Origin: Dehalococcoidia bacterium
Lineage (GTDB): Bacteria > Chloroflexota > Dehalococcoidia > Lucifugimonadales > Australimonadaceae
NCBI GenBank assembly: GCA_022820645.1
Contig: JAJEFD010000013.1
Coordinates: 259,308-323,307, forward strand
Length of the DNA: 64,000 nucleotides
Direction of reading: 5' to 3'
Positions within the stretch are counted from its first letter, which is position 1; the number at the start of each line of letters is the position of its first letter. The notes under the pieces were generated by a model. It was not told the DNA's origin and did no database searches. It worked only from the letters and a program-made list of their open reading frames with translations. Shown in pieces: positions 8,266 to 14,552 of this stretch. The position numbers and the translations under genes were made by a program.

Positions 8266-9197
8266 GCGCGCTGATCGAGGCCCACGGGCTTACCAAGCGC
8301 TACGGCGGCTTCACTGCCGTGGACGGCATCGACCTGACCATCAACGAGGGCGAGGTGTTCGGCTTTCTCGGCCCGAACGGCTCCGGCAAGAGCACGAGCA
8401 TCCTCATGATGCTCGGCCTTACCGAACCCACCGGCGGGACCGTCCGCGTCTGCGGCCATGACCCCTCGCGCAACCCGCTCGCCGTAAAGCGGCAGGTCGG
8501 GTACCTCCCGGAGTCCGTGGGCTTCTACGGCGACCTGACCGGCGCGCAGAACCTTCGCTTCACCGCCGAGCTCAACGGCATACCGCGCTCCGACGCCGAT
8601 GCGCGCATCGCCGAACTGCTCGACACCGTTGAGCTTGAAGACGCTGCCGACCAGCCCGTCGTGCAGTACTCGCGCGGCATGCGCCAGCGCCTCGGCCTTG
8701 CGGACGTGCTGCTCAAGCAGCCCCGCCTCGTCATCCTGGACGACCCCACGCTCGGCCTCGACCCCGCCGGCATCGTCTGGCTGCTCGGCATCATCGAAGA
8801 GCTGAGCGCCCGGCAGGGCATCGCCGTCTTCCTCTCGTCGCACCAGTTGCAGGAGGTGCAGCGCGTCTGCCATCGCGTCGGCATCATGTCCCACGGGAAG
8901 ATCGTGCTGGAGGGCACTGTCGCGGCGCTGACCGCTCAGACGGACGCGGGGGGCTTCCGCATCACCCTGAAGGTCGAGGGTGCGAACGACGCCCTCGATG
9001 CGGCGCTCACTGCGCTCCCCTCGGTCCGCGAAGCTTCGCGCTCCGGCGCCGACGTCGTCATCGAGAGTGACGAGGACGTGCGCGCCGCTGCCGCCGCGAC
9101 CGTCCACGAGCACGGCGCTCGGCTGCTGGAGATGCGCGCCAACGACCGCACGCTGGAGGACATCTACCTCCGCTACTTCCAGGAGACCGTCGCATGA
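8262..9197 (+). CDS. ABC-2-type transporter ATP-binding protein
   Basis: Cytoplasmic ATPase of a transporter with the permease that follows. The 311 residues contain Walker A GPNGSGKST (about 38-46), signature YSRGMRQRLGLA and Walker B LVILDDPTLGLDP, then the switch histidine in SSHQL. The residue after the Walker B aspartate is Asp instead of the usual catalytic Glu (DDP instead of DEP), which may slow hydrolysis. A C-terminal domain of about 90 residues follows, as in NatA/DrrA-type exporters. Both ends overlap neighbours by ATGA, showing a translationally coupled three-gene operon. Confidence 0.93.
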   Translation: MSALIEAHGLTKRYGGFTAVDGIDLTINEGEVFGFLGPNGSGKSTSILMMLGLTEPTGGTVRVCGHDPSRNPLAVKRQVGYLPESVGFYGDLTGAQNLRFTAELNGIPRSDADARIAELLDTVELEDAADQPVVQYSRGMRQRLGLADVLLKQPRLVILDDPTLGLDPAGIVWLLGIIEELSARQGIAVFLSSHQLQEVQRVCHRVGIMSHGKIVLEGTVAALTAQTDAGGFRITLKVEGANDALDAALTALPSVREASRSGADVVIESDEDVRAAAAATVHEHGARLLEMRANDRTLEDIYLRYFQETVA

Positions 9198-10114
9198 GCG
9201 CCCTCTTCTGGAAGGAGCTCGCGGATCACTTCGGAAGGCGCAGGTTCACCCTGCTTCTCGGTCTCGTCGCGCTCGGCCTCGTCTGGGGTGCCTTCGTCGA
9301 CCTCGGGCAGTTGGCCAGCACGGGGCGACAGTTCTTCTTCCTGGACGTCTTCACCACCACCGCGGGCGTCCCCATCTCCCTGCTCTCGTTCCTCAGCTTC
9401 TTCGGCCCGGTTATCGGCATCGCGCTGGGATTCGACGCCATCAACGCCGAGCGCACGCAAGGCACGCTCGCGCGGCTCCTCGCGCAGCCGCTCCACCGCG
9501 ACTCGGTCTACAACGCCAAGTTCCTCGCAGCGCTCCTGACGCTTGCGCTGGTCGTCGCGAGCATGATGATCGTCGTGATCGGACTCACCATGTTCCGCAT
9601 GGGCATCGCCCCCACCGGCGAGGAGGTCTTGCGCCTCACCGGCCTCGGCCTCGTCTCCATCGCCTACCTCGCCTTCTGGCTCGCCCTTGCCATCACTGCC
9701 TCCGTCCTCTTCCGCAACACCGTTACCTCCGCGCTCGCCTCCATCGGCATGTGGTTCGCCCTCGGCTTCCTGATTACCCTGCTGGGGGGCGTCCTCGCCG
9801 ATCGCATCGTCCCCGACATCGAGACCACTGACGACGCCGTGCGCCATGTGACCATCGAGTCGTGGGCCAATCGCGTCTCTCCCGCCGGCCTCTACTCCGA
9901 GGCGACCTCCATCCTCCTCGACCCCATCGGCGGACGTGCGCTCAACCTCTTCACCATCGAACCGGGACGCCTGGAAGGGCTGCTGTCGACGCCCGTATCG
10001 GCAGGACAGAGCCTCCAACTCGTCTGGCCGCACATCGTCGTGCTCGTCGCGATGGTCGCCATCCTCCTCGCCGCGTCCTACGTCCGCTTCATGCGCGAGG
10101 AGATCAGGGCCTGA
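9194..10114 (+). CDS. ABC-2-type transporter permease
   Basis: A 306-residue integral membrane protein with about six hydrophobic segments (near 15-35, 60-85, 115-140, 150-180, 185-210 and 270-295). The N-terminal MSALFWKELADHFGRRRF and the loop DAINAERTQGTLARLLAQPLHR are typical of ABC-2/NosY-like permeases (the ...ER..GTL..LLA.P.. pattern). Together with the ATPase and the NEW3 protein it probably exports or extracts a hydrophobic or polymeric substrate; the substrate is not apparent. Confidence 0.9.
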   Translation: MSALFWKELADHFGRRRFTLLLGLVALGLVWGAFVDLGQLASTGRQFFFLDVFTTTAGVPISLLSFLSFFGPVIGIALGFDAINAERTQGTLARLLAQPLHRDSVYNAKFLAALLTLALVVASMMIVVIGLTMFRMGIAPTGEEVLRLTGLGLVSIAYLAFWLALAITASVLFRNTVTSALASIGMWFALGFLITLLGGVLADRIVPDIETTDDAVRHVTIESWANRVSPAGLYSEATSILLDPIGGRALNLFTIEPGRLEGLLSTPVSAGQSLQLVWPHIVVLVAMVAILLAASYVRFMREEIRA

Positions 10115-10118
10115 CGCC

Positions 10119-10331
10119 TCACTCCCTGCGTCGCCACCCGTAGACGATAAGCGCGACACCCGGCACGCCGAAGATGATGGCGGAGAGCACCGCCACGAGC
10201 ACCTGGCCGCTCTGCGGCTCCGCGATGAGGCCCTCGTCCGCGGCGTCGGACGCTCCCTGGAACAGCGCGAGCGTCACCCACACCGTCACCAGCACCCACA
10301 GCACCCCGCCTGCTAACGCAACGCGCCACAT
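10119..10331 (-). CDS. Small membrane protein of unknown function (two helices)
   Basis: A 70-residue protein with two hydrophobic helices (about 3-24 and 45-66) separated by a short acidic loop, ending YGWRRRE. Its ATG overlaps the amidase TAA by one base (TAATG), so it is translationally coupled to the amidase. A longer upstream frame exists but has no support. I do not recognise a family. It converges on the ABC permease with a 4-bp gap. Confidence 0.6.
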   Translation of the reverse strand: MWRVALAGGVLWVLVTVWVTLALFQGASDAADEGLIAEPQSGQVLVAVLSAIIFGVPGVALIVYGWRRRE

Positions 10332-11764
10332 TACGCGGAGTGCCTCACCACTGGGTCGATGGGGAGTCTGTCCGGGAGGCCGCACGCCTCCTCGAACAGA
10401 GCCGCTGCCGAAAGCAGCGCCGCCTCGTCCGCGCGTGGCGACATCAGCTGCAGCCCCACCGGCAGCCCGGACGACGTGAACCCGCACGGCACCGAGATCG
10501 AGGGGCACGACGTGAGCGTCAGCGCGAACGACATCACCAGCCAGCTTACGTACGTCTCGAACCGCACGCCTCCGGCCTCCTCCACGTACCGCTGGTCGAC
10601 GTCGAACGGCGGGATGAGCACCGTCGGCGATGCGAGGATGTCATACTCCTCGAAGAACGCCGCCGTGCGGTAGTAGAGCCCCCCGCGCGCGGCCTCCGCC
10701 CGGTTCACGTCCTCCGCCGACAGCGCCAGCCCCGCTTCCACGTTCCAGATCACCTCCGGCTTCAGGAGAGCGCGGTTCGTCTCCAGGTGCTTCCCGTACA
10801 GTGCTGCGAACTGCGCCGCCCGCAATGTCTGGAAGATCGGCTCCGCGTCGTGCAGGTCGGGCGCGTCCTCGTCCACCGAGGTCCCGGCGCCCTCGAGCAG
10901 CCGCACGGCGCGGCCGCATATCTCGCGCACCTCCGCGTCCACCGGCGCGATGCCGAGGTCGGGTGAGTACGCGACGCGACGCGGCGCGCAGGGCGCGTCG
11001 ACCGCCTCGATGAACGGGCGCTCCGGGCGCGGCAGGCTGATCGGGTCGACGGCCTGCACGCCGCTCGCCTGCGTGTCGAGGAACAGTGCGACGTCGCCTA
11101 CCGTACGTCCCATCGGGCCTTCGACCGACAGCCCGGCGAACGGCAGCTCCTTCGGCCCGTGCGGCACCCGTCCCGGCGACGGACGCAGCCCCACCACCGA
11201 GCAGAAACTCGCGGGGATGCGCAGGCTCCCGCCGAGATCGCTCCCCGTCGCGAGCCACACCTGACCCGCCGCGAGCGCTACCGCCGCGCCGCCCGACGAT
11301 CCGCCGCACGTCATCCGCGTATCCCACGGGTTGCGCGTCTTGCCGAACACCTCGTTGAACGTGTTCGCCCCGGCCCCGAACTCCGGCGTGTTCGACTTCG
11401 CCAGCACGACGCCGCCCTTCGCCTCGATGTTCTCGACGAGGTAGTCGGAGCGCTCCGGAACGTGCTCTGCATAGATCGGCGATCCCTTCGTGGAGCGCAC
11501 GCCAGCAACGTCCTTCAGGTCCTTCACGGCGAACGGGAGCCCGTGCAGGTAACCCGGCGGTGTGTCGGCGGGCGGGCCGGACGCCGTCAGCCGCGCCGCG
11601 TGTTCACGCGCCCGCTCCACGGCCAGCGTCGGCAGCGCGTTCACCGCGCCGTCGACCTCCCCGATGCGCTCGACCGCCGCGTCGATCAGCTCCAGCGGCG
11701 ACACTTCCCGCGCGGCGAGCCGCCGCACCGCCTCTCGCGCCGTCATCCGCACCAGGTCATTCAT
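10331..11764 (-). CDS. Amidase signature family hydrolase
   Basis: Hydrolyses carboxamide bonds. The Ser-cisSer-Lys catalytic machinery is complete: Lys in FAVKDLKDVAG, the GGSSGGAA loop with the cis-Ser and GSDLGGSLRIPA with the nucleophile. At about 477 residues it is full length. I start at the ATG at 11764, since GGAGGAATCAGGA stands right before it; an ATG 18 bases earlier has no ribosome site. A GatA role is unlikely because no gatC/gatB is adjacent; substrate unknown. Confidence 0.92.
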   Translation of the reverse strand: MNDLVRMTAREAVRRLAAREVSPLELIDAAVERIGEVDGAVNALPTLAVERAREHAARLTASGPPADTPPGYLHGLPFAVKDLKDVAGVRSTKGSPIYAEHVPERSDYLVENIEAKGGVVLAKSNTPEFGAGANTFNEVFGKTRNPWDTRMTCGGSSGGAAVALAAGQVWLATGSDLGGSLRIPASFCSVVGLRPSPGRVPHGPKELPFAGLSVEGPMGRTVGDVALFLDTQASGVQAVDPISLPRPERPFIEAVDAPCAPRRVAYSPDLGIAPVDAEVREICGRAVRLLEGAGTSVDEDAPDLHDAEPIFQTLRAAQFAALYGKHLETNRALLKPEVIWNVEAGLALSAEDVNRAEAARGGLYYRTAAFFEEYDILASPTVLIPPFDVDQRYVEEAGGVRFETYVSWLVMSFALTLTSCPSISVPCGFTSSGLPVGLQLMSPRADEAALLSAAALFEEACGLPDRLPIDPVVRHSA

Positions 11765-11814
11765 TCCTGATTCCTCCGTCATCGCTGCGAAGATAAGCGC
11801 TAGCTGGCAAGCCT

Positions 11815-11842
11815 CGTCATTCCAGCACCGGCTGGAATCCAG
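11815..11842 (+). repeat. Palindromic dispersed repeat (GTCATTCC family), variant
   Basis: The sequence CGTCATTCCAGC-ACCG-GCTGGAATCC is an inverted repeat related to the GTCATTCCCGCG/CGCGGGAATCCAG palindromes found at seven other places in this window. It lies between the amidase and the upstream dehydrogenase. Confidence 0.7.
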
Positions 11843-11884
11843 GTGCGCGGGCAGCGCACGCGGGGTGTGGCGTGGGGAAGGGTT

Positions 11885-11928
11885 GTCATTTCGAGCGGAG
11901 CGCAGCGGAGTCGAGAAATCTCTCGGGA
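11885..11928 (+). repeat. Palindromic repeat of the TTTCGAGCGGAG/CGAGAAATCTC type
   Basis: A second, different palindromic element in the same 169-base spacer: GTCATTTCGAGCGGAGCG is followed by CAGCGGAGTCGAGAAATC. Similar elements are widespread between genes in many high-GC bacteria. Only this copy is seen here. Confidence 0.6.
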
Positions 11929-11933
11929 TGTCC

Positions 11934-12824
11934 TCACTCGCGCACCTCGATGCCTGCGCGCTCCTCCGCCAGCATGAACGTCGCGAGGTTGTCCCACTCG
12001 CCCCAGCCGCGTCCGATGCCTTCCTCCATCACCCGCTTCGCCATCGCTGCCAGCTCCATCGGCGCGCCCATCTCCTGCGCGAGCTCCTGCCCCAGGCTCA
12101 CGTCCTTGTGCGCGAGCCGCAGCGAGAAGCGCGGCGTCTCGAAATCCCCCTTGAACACGACGTCGGGTATCTGCCTCAGCAGCGTCTGCTTCCCGAACGC
12201 CGCGTCCCACAGCACCTGCAGCATCACCCCCGGCGCCACGCCCGCCTTCACCGCGAGCGTCATCCCTTCCTGAACGACCACGCGCGTCGTCAGCGTTATG
12301 GAGTTGTGCACGAGCTTCGCGACAGTCCCGGAGCCGATGGGCCCGACGTAGCTCACGCCTGTGCCGATCGCCTCGAACACGGGGCGCATCGCCTCGAACA
12401 CCTCCTCGTCGCCGCCCACCATCACCGCAAGCGTGCCCTGTTCCGCGCCGATGGTGCCGCCGCTCACCGGGGCGTCCAGCATGTGCGCTCCCATCGCCTC
12501 GATGCGCTCCGCGACCTGCCGGATCCGCGTCGGCGACCCCGTCGATAGATCGGCGTACACCGACCCCGGCGACAACCCCAGCACGAGCCCCTGTGGCCCC
12601 AGCGCGACGTCCTCCACCTCCGCCGGCCCCGGCAGCGACGTCAACACGATCGGCGCCTGCCGCGCGACCTCCTCCGGCGTGTCGGCCCACGCAGCGCCCA
12701 TCTCCCGGTGAGGCGCTGTCTTCGCCTCGTCGATGTCGTTGACGATGAGCTCGTGCCCTGCCTTCAGCAGGTTCGTGGCCATGGGCCCGCCCATGTTGCC
12801 GAGGCCGATGAATCCGATGCGCAT
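11934..12824 (-). CDS. NAD(P)-dependent 3-hydroxyisobutyrate dehydrogenase-family oxidoreductase
   Basis: Beta-hydroxyacid dehydrogenases oxidise 3-hydroxyisobutyrate, tartronate semialdehyde (reverse) and similar substrates. The 296 residues begin MRIGFIGLGNMGGPMA (dinucleotide loop GLGNMG), include the substrate motif DAPVSGGTIGAEQGTL (about 115-130) and the catalytic lysine in GSGTVAKLVHN (about K170). The start at 12824 has GGGGGAGGGAACC upstream; a longer frame to 12923 adds a non-conserved 33 residues and is rejected. Likely in one operon with the amidase despite the repeats between them. Confidence 0.92.
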   Translation of the reverse strand: MRIGFIGLGNMGGPMATNLLKAGHELIVNDIDEAKTAPHREMGAAWADTPEEVARQAPIVLTSLPGPAEVEDVALGPQGLVLGLSPGSVYADLSTGSPTRIRQVAERIEAMGAHMLDAPVSGGTIGAEQGTLAVMVGGDEEVFEAMRPVFEAIGTGVSYVGPIGSGTVAKLVHNSITLTTRVVVQEGMTLAVKAGVAPGVMLQVLWDAAFGKQTLLRQIPDVVFKGDFETPRFSLRLAHKDVSLGQELAQEMGAPMELAAMAKRVMEEGIGRGWGEWDNLATFMLAEERAGIEVRE

Positions 12825-12961
12825 GGTTCCCTCCCCCTTCGCCGCCTGGCGGGCGTGCAATGCCTCCACCGTCGGGCGGAGTGCGCCGCCGCGCAGTCTA
12901 GGCTGCGCCCTCTTGAGGGTCAACGAATGGGGAGTGCAGAGGGGCGTGCCCCTCTGCTTGG

Positions 12962-13267
12962 TGACACCCGCCCCTTACGCGGTCGCCCCTCCGTCCGCTA
13001 CGCTGGTTGCATGACCGCCGTACGCGCAGCAGCCATAAACAGCGTCTATAGCTCACGGCCCGGCTATCGACAGGGTCATGGCTCCGGCGCGAAGTTTTGA
13101 AATCGTTGAAATCTTGAGTGCCTTGTTGCCCCGGAGTCCCCGGAAGCAGGCCACGGCCTGGGAAACGTGGCTGAACAAGGAGATCAAGATTTCAACGGAG
13201 GCGACTGGTCCACTCGTAGGTCGGGGAACAAGATTTCATTTTTGGGGGTTGGTTGAAATCTTGTTCC
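12962..13267 (+). repeat. Non-coding mosaic element, copy A (word TTGAAATCTTG repeated five times)
   Basis: Fills most of the 518-bp gene-free spacer. It begins with a 59-base block (12962-13020) that matches copy B (minus strand, 32366-32424) at 53 positions without gaps. The word appears at 13097-13104 and 13106-13116 (direct, period 9), inverted at 13185-13195 and 13229-13238, and direct at 13253-13267. The last two pair as a perfect 14-bp stem (13225-13238 with 13254-13267) around a 15-base loop. An 18-base constant block GGAAGCAGGCCACGGCCT (13142-13159) and CCACTCGTAGG (13210-13220) separate the words and recur in copy B. Short frames across it are not conserved and I call no protein. 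Confidence 0.75.
13225..13267 (+). other. Perfect hairpin at the end of element A
   Basis: GGAACAAGATTTCA pairs without mismatch with TGAAATCTTGTTCC; the 15-base loop is T- and G-rich. No T run follows, so it does not look like an intrinsic terminator. The equivalent position of element B also forms a hairpin, with a different sequence. Confidence 0.8.
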
Positions 13268-13342
13268 AGTCAGGTTGCCCGTCCGGTGCGCCGCGCATAG
13301 CATGGCCGGGTTCGTGAGATTCTGAGAAGCGGAGCGAGGAAC

Positions 13343-14434
13343 ATGGCAGACAACATCAGGGTCGGCATCATCGGCGGAAACGTGAACGGCTGGGCGGGAC
13401 GCGCCCACATGCCCGCGATGGCGGCGGGCATCCCCGGCGTGGAGCTCGTCGCCGTCTCCACAACGAGGCAGGAGTCGGCGGACGAGGCCGCGGCGAAGTT
13501 CGGCGCGAAGTACGCCTACGACAACCACCACGACCTCCTCGCGAACCCGGAGGTCGACGTCGCAGCCGTTGCCGTCAAACTGCCGACTCACTACGAGTTG
13601 ACGAAGGACATCATCGCGGCGGGCAAGCACGTCTACACCGAGTGGCCGCTCGGCACCACGACGGCCCAGGCGGAGGAGATGACCGGCCTGGCGAACGCGG
13701 CGGGCGTCCGTACCTGCGTCGGGCTCCAGTCCCGCCACTCCGCCCAGTACCGGGAGATCCGGCGGCTCATTGACAGCGGGGCCATCGGCGACGTGCTCAG
13801 CGTGAGCCTCATCCAGTTCGCCAGCGGCTCGCTCGCCCGCCCTTCCGGCCGCATCTGGATGCGCGACGCCGAAGCCCACGCCAACACCCTGAGCATCACC
13901 TTCGGCCACGCCATGGACGGCCTCATCTCCATGCTCGGTTCCGCGCGCAGCATCGCCTCCGCCGTCAGCACGCAGACGAAGGAGTGGACCGCCTCCGACA
14001 CCGGCGAGAAGTTCTCCGTGACCTCACCTGACAACGTCCTCGTGAGCGGAGCGCTGGCGAATGGCGCGGCGTTCTCCGTGCACGTCGCGTCTGTCGCGGC
14101 GGTCGGCACCGGTCACAGCATGCAGATACACGGCTCGCGCGGCACGATAACGCTGGATTCCCCCAGCTCCACGCACACCAGCCCCGGCGAACTGCGCGTG
14201 GCCCTGGACGGCGAGACGGAACTCCGCACCGTCGTTCCCCCGCAGGACGAGTGGGTCACCGCCGCCGGACTGGAGGGCGGACCGGTGAACATCGGCAAGC
14301 TCTGGGCTTCCTATGCCGACGCCATCCTCAATGATCGCGAGTTCCATCCGGACTTCGCCGATGCCGTCGAGCACCACCGCCTCATGGACGCCGTCCAGCG
14401 CGCGTCGGACACCGGCCGGATGCAGGAGGTCTAA
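13343..14434 (+). CDS. Gfo/Idh/MocA-family NAD(P)-dependent oxidoreductase, Gal80-like
   Basis: A 363-residue protein with an N-terminal Rossmann domain (VGIIGGNVNGWAGRAHMPAM, about 6-25) and the AGKHVYTEWPLG motif around residue 95, where the usual EKP is EWP as in Gal80-like members. The C-terminal alpha/beta substrate domain follows (about 130-350). Substrate probably a sugar or cyclitol derivative, not predictable. GAGCGAGGAAC precedes the ATG. It starts a long plus-strand run leading to recG. Confidence 0.88.
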   Translation: MADNIRVGIIGGNVNGWAGRAHMPAMAAGIPGVELVAVSTTRQESADEAAAKFGAKYAYDNHHDLLANPEVDVAAVAVKLPTHYELTKDIIAAGKHVYTEWPLGTTTAQAEEMTGLANAAGVRTCVGLQSRHSAQYREIRRLIDSGAIGDVLSVSLIQFASGSLARPSGRIWMRDAEAHANTLSITFGHAMDGLISMLGSARSIASAVSTQTKEWTASDTGEKFSVTSPDNVLVSGALANGAAFSVHVASVAAVGTGHSMQIHGSRGTITLDSPSSTHTSPGELRVALDGETELRTVVPPQDEWVTAAGLEGGPVNIGKLWASYADAILNDREFHPDFADAVEHHRLMDAVQRASDTGRMQEV

Positions 14435-14457
14435 CACCTGTCGAGGGACCTGCGCCC

Positions 14458-14508
14458 GTCATTCCCGCGAAGGCGGGGACCCAGGGAGCGGCGCAGCGAG
14501 CCGCTCGA
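14458..14508 (+). repeat. Palindromic dispersed repeat (GTCATTCC family), long form
   Basis: GTCATTCCCGCGAAGGCGGG is followed by a second palindrome, GAGCGGCGCAGCGAGCCGCTC. The same two-part unit occurs, in inverted orientation, inside the ileS coding sequence at 35065-35115, which shows that the block moves as one. Confidence 0.85.
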
Positions 14509-14552
14509 TACGGGCGGAGGCCGGGGGTGGCGGCGTAGGCAGAAGGAGCGTT

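Noticed and set aside
13090-13270. CRISPR or tandem guide-RNA array in element A
   Set aside because: Words occur in both orientations, are 10-15 bases long and irregularly spaced, and no cas- or Tas-like gene is nearby.
13078-13317. 79-codon plus-strand frame in element A
   Set aside because: Not conserved in element B, where the same blocks are read in other frames; the repeated words explain the open frame.
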